Shown one piece after another: positions 24,234-32,884 of a stretch of 40,254 nucleotides of DNA (within the stretch, counting starts at the first letter, position 1; the number at the start of each line of letters is the position of its first letter). The position numbers were made by a program, and so were the translations under genes. The DNA lies in contig JAJFUQ010000111.1 of the NCBI GenBank assembly GCA_021372355.1, positions 1 through 40,254 of the forward strand, given 5' to 3'. The DNA is from Nocardiaceae bacterium (GTDB lineage Bacteria; Actinomycetota; Actinomycetes; Mycobacteriales; Mycobacteriaceae). Below the pieces are notes generated by a model that had not been told where the DNA came from, did not search any database, and worked only from the letters and a program-made list of their open reading frames with translations.

Positions 24234-25034
24234 TCAGCTGTTCGGAGTGATGAGTCCGTAGTGGCCGTCGTACCGGTGGTACACGACGCTGCCGCGGCCG
24301 CTTTCCGAGTCTCGGAAGGACACGAAGGGCATCTTCGACAGCTCGAGACGCTCGATCGCCTGCGCCGGGGTCGCTTCCAGTGCAGGTGTCGAGCTGAGGG
24401 TGACGTCGCGTGCGCCGACGACCACCTTGTCTGGTTGCGGTCGCACCTGGGCGAGCCGAAGGCCGGTCGGTTCGGCGCGGTAGAGAACGCTGTCGACGCC
24501 GCTGCCCGTCTCGGTGAACAGGTGGAAGTCGTAGTCCATCAGGTCCATGTCGAATGCGGCCTCGTCGCATGTGCAGTCGGCCACGGCGAAGGACTTGTGA
24601 CGCACGATTTCGCGCTCTTCATCTGGGCGCGGGAAGTAGTTCTCGCGCTCGGCCGGAAGATCCGCGTGTCGCCATTCACCAGCCTCAGCAATGGCCTGTG
24701 CATGCCCACGAATTGCTTCCCAGTGGCGGCCGACCTGCTCGAGTCGCCGGTCTAGTTTCGCCTCCAGCAAGTCGACGGCCTGCCATTCGTCCGACGCCTG
24801 GACCTGCACCCGAACTGGGCGTCCGTTGACATCGATGTTGACTTGGCCCACGTACCGCTTCGGATTCGCCGGCTGGTTCATCTTCGTGATTCGCAGCCGC
24901 GCGTCGAGAACCAGCTCAGGCGCTCGGTCAATGGAGCGCCCGAGTCGGTCACGCGCATAGTCGGCCACTTGCTGGGCGACGTGGTGACCAAGCGAAACTG
25001 TCAGCGGGGCATGCGGTGAATGTGCTTTCGTCAT
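24234..25034 (-). CDS. Long ribosome hibernation factor, RafH/dormancy HPF type
   Basis: 266 residues from ATG 25034. The N-terminal part (LTVSLGHHVAQQVADYARDRLGRSIDRAPELVLDARLRITKMNQPANPKRYVGQVNIDVNGRPVRVQVQASDEWQAVDLLEAKLDRRLEQVGRHW) is the ribosome-binding domain. A linker with REIVRHKSFAVADCTCDEAAFDMDLMDYDFHLFTETGSGVDSVLYR and a C-terminal PFVSFRDSESGRGSVVYHRYDGHYGLI follow, as in the hypoxia-induced mycobacterial hibernation factor RafH. It would stall and protect ribosomes under low oxygen. It is co-transcribed with the Usp gene; a tandem DosR-like site lies 35-71 bp upstream. Confidence 0.88.
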   Translation of the reverse strand: MTKAHSPHAPLTVSLGHHVAQQVADYARDRLGRSIDRAPELVLDARLRITKMNQPANPKRYVGQVNIDVNGRPVRVQVQASDEWQAVDLLEAKLDRRLEQVGRHWEAIRGHAQAIAEAGEWRHADLPAERENYFPRPDEEREIVRHKSFAVADCTCDEAAFDMDLMDYDFHLFTETGSGVDSVLYRAEPTGLRLAQVRPQPDKVVVGARDVTLSSTPALEATPAQAIERLELSKMPFVSFRDSESGRGSVVYHRYDGHYGLITPNS

Positions 25035-25068
25035 GGCTCAACGGTGTCAGCTGCCAGAGGTCTCGGTT

Positions 25069-25083
25069 AGGGCCAGAGGCAGC
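25069..25083 (-). promoter_or_regulatory. Secondary DosR-like box, hibernation factor promoter
   Basis: Read on the minus strand, GCTGCCTCTGGCCCT keeps the GNCCCT half of the DosR box (8 of 12 fixed positions). It lies exactly 22 bp from the stronger site at 25091-25105, so the two would face the same side of the helix. Confidence 0.45.
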
Positions 25084-25090
25084 CACGAAT

Positions 25091-25105
25091 ATGGGCGAAA
25101 GTCCT
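25091..25105 (-). promoter_or_regulatory. DosR-like box, hibernation factor promoter
   Basis: On the minus strand AGGACTTTCGCCCAT matches GGGACTTNNGNCCCT at 10 of 12 defined bases. It is 57 bp upstream of the hibernation factor start, in the 83-bp gap after the ATPase stop. Confidence 0.6.
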
Positions 25106-25117
25106 TGTCTGGACGCG

Positions 25118-27703
25118 TCACAGATCGACCGAGCCGGCTTTCTGGAACCGTTTGTAGAGCGAATCGGCCAGGATGACCGCGGGAATCGCCAGCACGGCAG
25201 CCGCGAAGCCAGCCGCGGTCGGACCTCGTTGTCCAAGAAGTCCAGCGATCGGCGGGACGTAGAGGAACAAGGCCAGCATCACCAACTCGGCGAGCGCTGC
25301 TCCGATCAGCAAGGGGTTGGTGCGCCAGCCCATCCGCCACACCGGACGAATCGTGCTTCGGCAGGCGAATGCATTCGCGACCTGCCCTAACACGATCGCC
25401 GTGAACGTCGCTCCGGACGCCAAGAGAAGAGCAGTACCAGTTGGGAATTCGTCACCCGGACGCCAGCCCTGAGCAACGAAGGAGATCACGAACGCAGCGA
25501 GTGCGACCAGCGCTTCCACCGGTCCGAGCAACCCGAAGGCTCGCGTAAACAGCTTCCGGTCGAGCAGATGTCCCCGGATCGGCGGTTGGTGGAGAACATC
25601 CTTCGCCGGTGGTTCCCCGCCCAACGCCAGCGCCGGAAAGACATCGGTGCCGATGTCCAGGGCGAGCACCTGGAGAACCCCGATCGCGAGCGGGAACGTC
25701 CCCGCGGAAAGCGCCCACACCACGAACGGCGCTAGCTCAGCGACGTTGTCGGTCAGGTGATAGGTGAGAAATCTGCGGATGTTCGCGAAAGTCGAACGGC
25801 CCTGTTCCACCGCCGCGACGATCGTTTCGAAGTTGTCGTCGAGGAGGACCAAGTCGGCGGCCTCGCGCGCGACATCGGTACCGCCCTTTCCCATTGCGAC
25901 GCCGATCGCGGCCTCTCGCAGTGCCGGTGCGTCGTTGACGCCGTCGCCGGTCATGGCCACGACATGTCCCCGCTCGCGCAGCGCGCGTGCGATTCGCAGC
26001 TTGTCTTCCGGCGTCACGCGCGCAACGACGACTCCGTCGCGATCGAGGAGTTCACCGAGAGCAGCGGAGTCTTCGGGAAGGTCGCTGCCGCGGACCACCA
26101 TGCCGTCGGCACCGATCAGACCGATTTCCTGGGCGATCGCCGAAGCCGTTTCCGGATGATCACCCGTCAGCATCGCCACGCGGATTCCCGCAGTCCGGCA
26201 GGACCGCAACGCGCTCGCCGCACCGTGTCGGGGCGGATCTTCGAGCGCCACGAGTCCCAGCAAGGTCAGGTGCTGCTCGGCGTCCATCGCGCTACGCGGA
26301 TGTGATTCATCCGGCATCAGTTCGCGCTGGGCGACCGCTATCACTCGAAGTCCCCTGCGCGCCAACGCCTTCAATTCCTCGGCAGCGCCAGTCGACGCCT
26401 CGCACAGCGGGAGCACGGCATCCGGGGCGCCTTTGACGAGAACCCGTCGACCAACGATCACCGACATCCGACGACGCCGCGCGTCGAACGGAAACCGCGC
26501 TACGTCCGGTTCGAGAGCGATTTCTTCGTCCACCTCGATTCCCAGCCGGTGGCAAAGAGCGTCGAGCGCTGCTTCCATCGGGTCGCCGTGCGCCATCCAT
26601 TGCCCGTCGCGCAGCACCGCGCGTCCGGACGAGCACCGCGCCGCAGTCCGCGCAAGGGTTCTCAGCTCGTCCGAATTCGATCCGGGCCCGGCGATCTCGG
26701 CTGTCGGTTCGTATCCTGTTCCGCTGATCTGCGCGCTCCCGGACGCCGTCCACACCTCGACCACGGACATTTCGTTCTGGGTCAACGTTCCCGTTTTGTC
26801 CGTGCAGATGAACGTCGTCGAGCCGAGCGTTTCCACCGCTTCGAGGTGACGTACGAGTGCACGGCGTTCCGCCATGCGCTGCGCTCCCATCGCCAGTGAC
26901 AGAGTCACCGTCGGAAGGAGCCCACACGGCACGACCGCGACCGTGACTCCGACGGCGAACAGGAATCCGTCGGTCGCGGGCGTCCCGACCAATAGTGCGA
27001 GCCCGAAGAACACGACCCCGATGACGACCGCGACCATCGCAATGACGCGCGAGACTCGGGAGAGCTCGCGTCGAAGCGGCGTCTCGGGCGGGTGCTGAGC
27101 CTGGGTGAGCCGAGCGATCTGTGCGAGACGGGTGTTGGGTCCCGACGCGACGATCGTCGCCCGCGCCTCCCCTTCCACGACGAAGCACCCGGCGAAAACC
27201 GTCTCGTCGACGTCGGGGTGCTCGGGCACGCTCTCGCCGGTCAGCGCTGAGGTGTCGACCGCCAGCGAATGGACAAGATCCAGTCGGGCATCGGCGCAGA
27301 TGCGGTCCCCTTCCGCCAGAACGACGACGTCCCCGAGAACGAGTTCATCGGCCGGAATCTGGATCGGTCGACCGTCTCGAATGACGGTGGCGCATCTGGG
27401 AAGCATCAGCCGCAGTCGTTCTGCCGCATGCTCTGCTCGTTGTTCCTGCACGAAAGCGAAGACGGCGTTGAGGAGAACGACGACCACGACCGCTATACCG
27501 AGTTGCGGCATTCCCGCGACGAACGCCAGCGCAGCGGCGACCCAGAAAAGCAGTGCGAAGAAGTGCACCAGTTCGTCCGTGAACCGTCGCCACGCGGGAA
27601 TGCCTGCTTGGACCGCCAGACGGTTGGGCCCCTGCTCGGCGAGCCGACGTGCCGCCTCCTCGGCGGTGAGTCCGACGACCGGCGTCGTCTCGGTTGTCTT
27701 CAC
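25118..27703 (-). CDS. P2-type cation ATPase with Cys in the M4 PEGL motif
   Basis: 861 residues from GTG 27703, which overlaps the preceding stop as GTGA. Actuator motif TGES at 155-158, phosphorylated Asp302 in ICTDKTGTLTQNE, hinge MTGDGVNDAPALREAAIGVAMG, and about ten membrane segments, as in Ca2+/Mn2+/Na+-type pumps and mycobacterial CtpF. The M4 motif, normally PEGL, reads VPCGLLPTVTLSL: the ion-coordinating Glu is Cys260 (codon TGT at 26924-26926). The ion is therefore uncertain, and thiophilic or transition metals are worth considering. Third gene of an operon with SRPBCC and a 37-aa membrane peptide. CtpF is DosR-controlled in M. tuberculosis, and a DosR-like box precedes this operon. 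Confidence 0.9.
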   Translation of the reverse strand: MKTTETTPVVGLTAEEAARRLAEQGPNRLAVQAGIPAWRRFTDELVHFFALLFWVAAALAFVAGMPQLGIAVVVVVLLNAVFAFVQEQRAEHAAERLRLMLPRCATVIRDGRPIQIPADELVLGDVVVLAEGDRICADARLDLVHSLAVDTSALTGESVPEHPDVDETVFAGCFVVEGEARATIVASGPNTRLAQIARLTQAQHPPETPLRRELSRVSRVIAMVAVVIGVVFFGLALLVGTPATDGFLFAVGVTVAVVPCGLLPTVTLSLAMGAQRMAERRALVRHLEAVETLGSTTFICTDKTGTLTQNEMSVVEVWTASGSAQISGTGYEPTAEIAGPGSNSDELRTLARTAARCSSGRAVLRDGQWMAHGDPMEAALDALCHRLGIEVDEEIALEPDVARFPFDARRRRMSVIVGRRVLVKGAPDAVLPLCEASTGAAEELKALARRGLRVIAVAQRELMPDESHPRSAMDAEQHLTLLGLVALEDPPRHGAASALRSCRTAGIRVAMLTGDHPETASAIAQEIGLIGADGMVVRGSDLPEDSAALGELLDRDGVVVARVTPEDKLRIARALRERGHVVAMTGDGVNDAPALREAAIGVAMGKGGTDVAREAADLVLLDDNFETIVAAVEQGRSTFANIRRFLTYHLTDNVAELAPFVVWALSAGTFPLAIGVLQVLALDIGTDVFPALALGGEPPAKDVLHQPPIRGHLLDRKLFTRAFGLLGPVEALVALAAFVISFVAQGWRPGDEFPTGTALLLASGATFTAIVLGQVANAFACRSTIRPVWRMGWRTNPLLIGAALAELVMLALFLYVPPIAGLLGQRGPTAAGFAAAVLAIPAVILADSLYKRFQKAGSVDL

Positions 27704-27813
27704 CGCTTCCGCCAATGGCGCGAACGCAACGCCGTCGCGACCGCCGCAGCGCACAGCAGTGCTGCCACGATCACGCCGATCACGGTGATTGCGATGACTT
27801 CGTAAGTACTCAC
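27700..27813 (-). CDS. 37-aa single-span membrane peptide coupled to the ATPase
   Basis: GTG at 27813 with an excellent ribosome binding site (GGAGGAG, eight bases upstream) opens 37 codons. The product has a short polar N-terminus (MSTYE), one membrane span (VIAITVIGVIVAALLCAAAVATAL, residues 6-29) and a basic tail (RSRHWRKR), so the C-terminus should be cytoplasmic. Its start overlaps the SRPBCC stop (GTGA, 27810-27813) and its stop overlaps the ATPase start (GTGA, 27700-27703). Such coupling on both sides, plus size, suggests a small subunit or regulator of the pump, in the manner of KdpF or sarcolipin. This is inference; no sequence family recognised. Confidence 0.75.
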   Translation of the reverse strand: MSTYEVIAITVIGVIVAALLCAAAVATALRSRHWRKR

Positions 27814-28421
27814 GACGTTTTCTCCTCCTGCTCAGCACACCGTTTGATCCCGAGCAGCATGCGTCGTGTCATCAGGGCGCTCACCCAGCCGACCGGGGCC
27901 ATCAGCCGACTCATGATTGGTTTGCCGAAGGCGACGCGTTCGCGGATCAGCAAGCGCGTCCGCCCGTCGCCGAGGCCCCGCAAGGCGAACGTCCACAAGA
28001 ACTCCCAGCCCGCTGGGTCGTCACGTCGTGTCGGTCGCCCGGCTTTGAGGTCGGCGACTTGAAGAACCAACGCTTCCTCGGGCCAGAGGTCGACTACGTA
28101 CCAGCCACCCGTCCGGTTCCGGATCGCGTACACGACGTCACCGACCTTGAGGTTCTGCCACTGATCGACGATGTGGTCCGCGGTGTGAATACGCAGCCCG
28201 AACAGGTTCTCGAGCCAGTCATAGCTGTAGAAGCCGCCGCGGTCCGCACCGATCTGCACAATCCAGGGCCAGATCTTCTCGGGTGGCGCATCGATGGTGA
28301 TGGCCCGAGTCGTCTGTGTGGCCGGTTCGGCGACGAAGCCGTCGCCGGGCAACTCACGGCGAGCATCTGCTTCGGTTGCACCCCAGCCGGCGCGGGCGTG
28401 GCGATGATCGGAAAGCTGCAT
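27810..28421 (-). CDS. SRPBCC family protein
   Basis: 203 residues from ATG 28421. TTRAITIDAPPEKIWPWIVQIGADRGGFYSYDWLENLFGLRIHTADHI is the start of a START/Bet v1-like (SRPBCC) domain, followed by LKVGDVVYAIRNRTGGWYVVDLWPEEALVLQ and GWEFLWTFALRGLGDGRTRLLIRERVAF, ending in a long amphipathic helix. The fold encloses a hydrophobic ligand cavity; ligand unknown. No ribosome binding site is evident at the start. It is first gene of the operon with the membrane peptide and the ATPase and overlaps the former by four bases. Confidence 0.85.
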   Translation of the reverse strand: MQLSDHRHARAGWGATEADARRELPGDGFVAEPATQTTRAITIDAPPEKIWPWIVQIGADRGGFYSYDWLENLFGLRIHTADHIVDQWQNLKVGDVVYAIRNRTGGWYVVDLWPEEALVLQVADLKAGRPTRRDDPAGWEFLWTFALRGLGDGRTRLLIRERVAFGKPIMSRLMAPVGWVSALMTRRMLLGIKRCAEQEEKTS

Positions 28422-28456
28422 GATTGTCAGATTTGCGCGGAAGGGGAACGGCAAAT

Positions 28457-28471
28457 AGGGACGAAGGTCGT
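28457..28471 (-). promoter_or_regulatory. DosR-like box upstream of the SRPBCC operon
   Basis: On the minus strand ACGACCTTCGTCCCT matches GGGACTTNNGNCCCT at 9 of 12 defined positions, keeping the whole CCCT end. It is 36 bp upstream of the SRPBCC start, in the gap shared with the divergent pknK-like gene. Weaker than the other sites; context raises its value. Confidence 0.45.
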
Positions 28472-28591
28472 GACTGCGGTCGCCGGATGGACGTTTCGGC
28501 GGGCGTCGAGCGCCGATGATCGAGTTTCGCTAGACCAGAACGCCCTGCGTTCAGGAGAATCGACCTTGACCATGCGGCGATCGGTGAAGCG

Positions 28592-31500
28592 ATGGACGAT
28601 GCGACCCAGCGCAATGTGACCGTCGGGGTCGTTGCCGACCTCGAGGCGGCTGGACTCAGCGATGCCGAGCCGATTGGACAGGGCGGGTTCGGCATCGTTT
28701 ACCGCTGCCTGGAAAAGCATCTCGGACGCGCGGTTGCGGTGAAACTGCTGCTCGATGAACTCGCCGAGGACGAGGATCGTGAGCGATTCCTGCGGGAGCA
28801 GCAGGCGATGGCGCGCCTCTCCGGACATCCGAACATCGTCGATGTCCACCAGGCTGGAGTGACCGGCAATGGCAAGCCGTTCATCATGATGCCGTTCTAT
28901 TCGAGCGGTTCGCTCGAGACGCGTTTGCGCAACGAGGGCCCGCTGCCCGCGCGGGACGTTCTTTCCCTGGGAGTCAAGCTCGCGGGTGCGTTGGAGACTG
29001 CACACCAGGCTGGAATCCTGCACCGCGACGTCAAGCCGTCGAACATCCTGATCAGCGACTATGGCGAGCCACAACTCACGGATTTCGGCATCGCGCACAT
29101 GACCGGCGGATTCGAGACGGCCACGGGCGCGATCACTGGCTCGCCGGCGTTCACCGCGCCCGAGGTCTTTTCCGGCAGGACCCCAACTCCACGGTCCGAC
29201 GTTTACAGCCTGGGCGCCTCGCTCTTCTGCCTCCTCACGGGGCACGCGGTTTTTGAACGCAAAGAGGGCGAGAAGGTCATCGCGCAGTTCGTTCGGATCG
29301 TGAACGATCCCGTGCCGGATCTGCGCGCCGAGGGAATGCCCGCGGAACTGTGTTCGGCTCTCGAACACGCGTTGAGTGCAGATCCCGGCCTGCGTCCAGC
29401 GTCAGCGGCCGAATTCGGAGACGAACTTCGGGACGCACAACGCGCGCTCGGTCTTCCGGTCACGGAAATGGCGATTCCATCGCGCCAGGCAACTCCCCCG
29501 GCACCGGAAACGCCACGGACGCTCACCCCGCCCGTGGCGGCAACGAAGTACCGGCCGCCGCCGGCCGCGCACGCGTTGGTCGAGCGGAGTCGACTCCTCG
29601 AAACTCTGCGTGACGGCGGTCGTCGACGACTGATCCTCATCCACGCACCGGCCGGATTCGGGAAGAGCACGCTGGCGGTCCAATGGCGGGAAGAGCTTGT
29701 GCGCGAACAGGTTCCGGTCGCGTGGCTCAGCGTCGACAACGACGACAACAATGTCGTCTGGTTCGCCTCGCATCTGCTCGAGGCGATCCGGAAGGCCCGT
29801 CCGGGGCTCGCCAGCGGCCTCCTGCCGATGCTGGAAGCCGGCGGCCCGGGCGCGGTTCGGGGTGTATTCACCCTGCTGATCAACGAGATCCACGAGGCTG
29901 GCAAACAGGTCGTTCTCGTCGTCGATGACTGGCATCTGGTCGAGGATCCCGAGAGCCGAAAGGCACTCGCCGGACTCCTCGATGCCGGGTGCCACCACCT
30001 GCAGATCGTGGTCACTTCACGTTCCCAGGCGGGTTTGCCGTTGGGACGGCTGCGGGTGCGCGATGAGTTGATCGAGATCGACTCGGCTGCCTTGCGGTTC
30101 GACGGCGCAGAATGCCGCTCGTTCCTCATTGATCGGGGCGGCATCGCGTTGGCAGACGAGGCGGTCGAAGAGCTTCGCGACTCGACCGAGGGCTGGATCG
30201 CCGCACTCCAGCTGGCTGCGCTGTCTCTGCGCGGCCAGCGCACGCCGTCGGCGATGCTTGCCCGCATCACCAAGGACCACCGCGCGATCGAGGAGTATCT
30301 CGTCGAGAACGTGCTCGATTCATTGGAACCGGAACTGCTCGATTTCATGCTCGCGGTATCGGTCACCGATCGGACCTGCGGAGAGCTCGCCTCGGTTCTG
30401 GCCGGCGTACCCGACGCGCAAGACGTCCTCGACGACATCGAGCGTCGCGAGCTCTTCCTCCGCCGAACCGACGAAGACTGGGAGTGGATGCGCTTCCACC
30501 ACATCTTCCGCGATTACCTGCGTCGGAAGCTGCACACGAAGGACCCCGCGCGAGAAGTTCAGCTGCACAAGATGGCCTCGCTGTGGTTTGCCGACAAAGG
30601 TCACCTCAAGGAAGCCGTCGACCATGCTCTTGTCGCGGGCGAGCCGGAGCGGGCGGTCGATCTCGTCGAAGCAAGCGCTGCGCGACTTCTCGAATATGCC
30701 CAGATGGCAACATTGCTCGGCCTGGTGACGAAGCTGCCCCGGGATGCCGCTGCACAGCGGCCGCGATTGCTGGTCGACGTCGCGTGGGCGAACTCCTTGC
30801 TCAACCACGTGGCGGAGAGCTCACGCGCTCTCGATCTTGCGGCACGTGACGGGGGCGATGACCTTCGTGCCGAGATGGACGTCATTCGAGCCACCACCAA
30901 CTGCATCGCGGACCGCGTAGGCGGGGCGTTGGAACTCGTGAGCGAGTGCCTGTCACGCCCGAACGACTTCCGGCCCTTTGTGGTGAGCGCAGCCGCCAAT
31001 TGTGCAGCCTATGTGGCCTACACCCAATTCGACTTTGCCAACGCCATCACATGGCAGCGATGGGCTGATCCGTTCAATCAGCGGATGATTGCCCCGTTCG
31101 GTCTGGTGTACGCAGAGAACATTTCCGGTATGACGTGCATGGAAATGCTCGACGTCGCCGGCGCCGAAGAGCATTACCGTCGGGCGATGTCTCTCGCCCG
31201 CCGGACTGGCGATCGGAGCGCCTTCGCGTCTCGTATCGGCGGCGCACAGCTCGGTGACCTGCTGTACCTGCGCGGCGACGTCGACTCTGCGGAGCCGCTG
31301 CTCGACGCCAGCCACGAGTTGGGCTTCGAGGGTGGCGTGGTGGCGTTCAAGATCGCGACGTTCGCGACGGGCGCGCAAGTGAAGGCGGCCCGCGGCGATC
31401 TTGCTTCGGCCCGGCGACTGCTCGACGAAGGAACCGCCGTCGGCCGTGCCATGAATGTGCCGCGGATCGGCGCACACATGGCGCTCATTCGCATCAAGCT

Positions 31501-31870
31501 CGGCATCGACGACGGGGCGAATGTCTCGATGGTTGAGGGCGTCCCGATGCTCGAAGAAGTCGTCGATGAAGTGCGGATACGGCGGTTGGTTGCACGGGGC
31601 GAATTCGACGCGGCATGTTCCCAGGCCGCCGAGACCGTGGCACGACTCCATGGCGGCCCGCGGGCGTGGGCTCACCTGAATGCGCAGCTGGTGCTTGCTT
31701 TCTGCCTCGCCTCCGCGGGCAGAGTTGTCGAGGCTCGACCAGTATTGAGCGAGGCGATCCAGACGTGCTCGCGGGTTGGACTGGTCAGACCGATCGTGGA
31801 TGCGGGGGCTGCGGTTCAGGAGTTGGTCGCGAGCTTGCCAACCGGCCCCACACATGACGAAATGCTCTAG
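28592..31870 (+). CDS. pknK: PknK-like Ser/Thr kinase fused to MalT-type ATPase and TPR regulator
   Basis: 1092 residues from ATG 28592. Kinase domain about 20-280: Gly loop GQGGFGIVYR (29-38), Lys51, HRDVKPSNI with Asp146, DFG at 164-166, SPAFTAPEVF. A Pro/Thr-rich linker (about 300-325) leads to a STAND/MalT ATPase with Walker A HAPAGFGKSTLAVQW near 350, Walker B VVLVVDDWHLVEDPE, then TPR-like repeats to the end. No LuxR helix-turn-helix is visible at the C-terminus. Architecture and length match M. tuberculosis PknK (1110 aa), a stress and growth-phase regulator. It is divergent from the SRPBCC-ATPase operon, hence possibly linked to its control. Confidence 0.9.
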   Translation: MDDATQRNVTVGVVADLEAAGLSDAEPIGQGGFGIVYRCLEKHLGRAVAVKLLLDELAEDEDRERFLREQQAMARLSGHPNIVDVHQAGVTGNGKPFIMMPFYSSGSLETRLRNEGPLPARDVLSLGVKLAGALETAHQAGILHRDVKPSNILISDYGEPQLTDFGIAHMTGGFETATGAITGSPAFTAPEVFSGRTPTPRSDVYSLGASLFCLLTGHAVFERKEGEKVIAQFVRIVNDPVPDLRAEGMPAELCSALEHALSADPGLRPASAAEFGDELRDAQRALGLPVTEMAIPSRQATPPAPETPRTLTPPVAATKYRPPPAAHALVERSRLLETLRDGGRRRLILIHAPAGFGKSTLAVQWREELVREQVPVAWLSVDNDDNNVVWFASHLLEAIRKARPGLASGLLPMLEAGGPGAVRGVFTLLINEIHEAGKQVVLVVDDWHLVEDPESRKALAGLLDAGCHHLQIVVTSRSQAGLPLGRLRVRDELIEIDSAALRFDGAECRSFLIDRGGIALADEAVEELRDSTEGWIAALQLAALSLRGQRTPSAMLARITKDHRAIEEYLVENVLDSLEPELLDFMLAVSVTDRTCGELASVLAGVPDAQDVLDDIERRELFLRRTDEDWEWMRFHHIFRDYLRRKLHTKDPAREVQLHKMASLWFADKGHLKEAVDHALVAGEPERAVDLVEASAARLLEYAQMATLLGLVTKLPRDAAAQRPRLLVDVAWANSLLNHVAESSRALDLAARDGGDDLRAEMDVIRATTNCIADRVGGALELVSECLSRPNDFRPFVVSAAANCAAYVAYTQFDFANAITWQRWADPFNQRMIAPFGLVYAENISGMTCMEMLDVAGAEEHYRRAMSLARRTGDRSAFASRIGGAQLGDLLYLRGDVDSAEPLLDASHELGFEGGVVAFKIATFATGAQVKAARGDLASARRLLDEGTAVGRAMNVPRIGAHMALIRIKLGIDDGANVSMVEGVPMLEEVVDEVRIRRLVARGEFDAACSQAAETVARLHGGPRAWAHLNAQLVLAFCLASAGRVVEARPVLSEAIQTCSRVGLVRPIVDAGAAVQELVASLPTGPTHDEML

Positions 31871-31896
31871 CAGCGAGCAGCCCCTCGCCAGGCACC

Positions 31897-32328
31897 ATGG
31901 GACACATGAGTGCCTCAACCCACGTCGCCACCGCTGTCGTCTTCGTCTGGATCGGGCTGATCGTCGGCATCTCGTTCATCGAGGCGCCGCTGAAGTTTCG
32001 GGCCCCGGGCGTCACCATCCCGATCGGGCTCGCGATCGGGCGGCTCGTCTTCCGTGCGATCAACTCGGTAGAGGCTGTGCTTTCCGTCGTTCTCATCATC
32101 GCGCTCGGCACGGGGTCGCCGGGCACGCCGGCGATGATCGCACTCGGCGTCGCAATCGCATCTCTCGCAGCGCAGATATTCGCCGTCCGGCCGCGGCTGA
32201 CCCGTCGCACCAATGCTGTTCTCGCGGGCTCGGACGCTCCGCGCTCCAGCGCCCATCACGCCTATGTCGGGCTCGAAGTCGTCAAACTCGGTGCACTCAT
32301 CGTCGGCGGAATCGCCGTCATGTCGTGA
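31897..32328 (+). CDS. Four-span membrane protein
   Basis: 143 residues from ATG 31897 (ATG 31906 also possible). Four hydrophobic segments are visible: VATAVVFVWIGLIVGISFI, VEAVLSVVLIIALG, ALGVAIASLAAQIFAV and VVKLGALIVGGIAVMS. The sequence SFIEAPLKFRAPGVTIPIGLAIGRLVFRAINSVE after the first is strongly conserved in actinobacterial relatives of unknown role. The gene follows pknK by 26 bp, so it may be read from the same transcript. Its 3' end overlaps the Mug gene by 11 bp. Confidence 0.8.
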   Translation: MGHMSASTHVATAVVFVWIGLIVGISFIEAPLKFRAPGVTIPIGLAIGRLVFRAINSVEAVLSVVLIIALGTGSPGTPAMIALGVAIASLAAQIFAVRPRLTRRTNAVLAGSDAPRSSAHHAYVGLEVVKLGALIVGGIAVMS

Positions 32329-32884
32329 TGCCCGCAGCTTCCGCGGCCGCCCGATAAGCCTCGGCCAGAGTGTCGACGGTGTCGTGCGCATTGAGCCCAC
32401 TTGGGTTGGGAACCACCCAGACTTCGGCGCCACCGATCGACTCGGACTGTCGACCAAGCTGCGCATTCGGCCGCCGAAAAGCCTGCCGGTAGGCGGTCAC
32501 ACCGGCGACGGCGACGACCGTAGGTTTGACCGCGTCAACAAGCTGCGCCAGGTCCTCGCCGCCGCGACGCAGCTCCTCCACCGACAGTTCGCTCGCCCGG
32601 ATCGTCGCGCGTCGAACGAGATTCGTGATCCCGATGCCGCGATCGACAAGCCGCTGACGATGGACATCCGTCATCGGCGTCCCTCGGGTGAAGTCAGCCA
32701 TGTCGACAATCCCGGCCCGCGTCAGCGCGGGGTAGAAACGATTGCCCGGATAGTTGAAGTGCGTTTTGGTCGCCGCCGTCATGAGTCCTGGGTTGATCCC
32801 GACGAACAGCAGCTTCACACCTGGCCCAATGAGATCGTCGACTTCCTTATCGCGGAAAGCCTCCAGTTCTGCACGGCTGAGCAT
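32318..32884 (-). CDS. mug: G/U mismatch-specific uracil-DNA glycosylase
   Basis: 188 residues from ATG 32884, which shares a base with the stop of the upstream PLD gene (TGATG). Motif LFVGINPGLMTAATKTHFNYPGNRFYPALTRAG (GINPG at 29-33) and the C-terminal VVPNPSGLNAH are the two signatures of Mug/TDG-family glycosylases, which remove uracil or ethenocytosine from mismatches. The frame extends upstream without stop, but those residues overlap the PLD gene and lack family likeness. DNA repair enzyme, cytoplasmic. Confidence 0.92.
   Translation of the reverse strand: MLSRAELEAFRDKEVDDLIGPGVKLLFVGINPGLMTAATKTHFNYPGNRFYPALTRAGIVDMADFTRGTPMTDVHRQRLVDRGIGITNLVRRATIRASELSVEELRRGGEDLAQLVDAVKPTVVAVAGVTAYRQAFRRPNAQLGRQSESIGGAEVWVVPNPSGLNAHDTVDTLAEAYRAAAEAAGITT

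Noticed and set aside
28427..29368. Antisense frame opposite the start of the pknK-like gene
   Set aside because: Overlaps the kinase domain completely and shows no motif.
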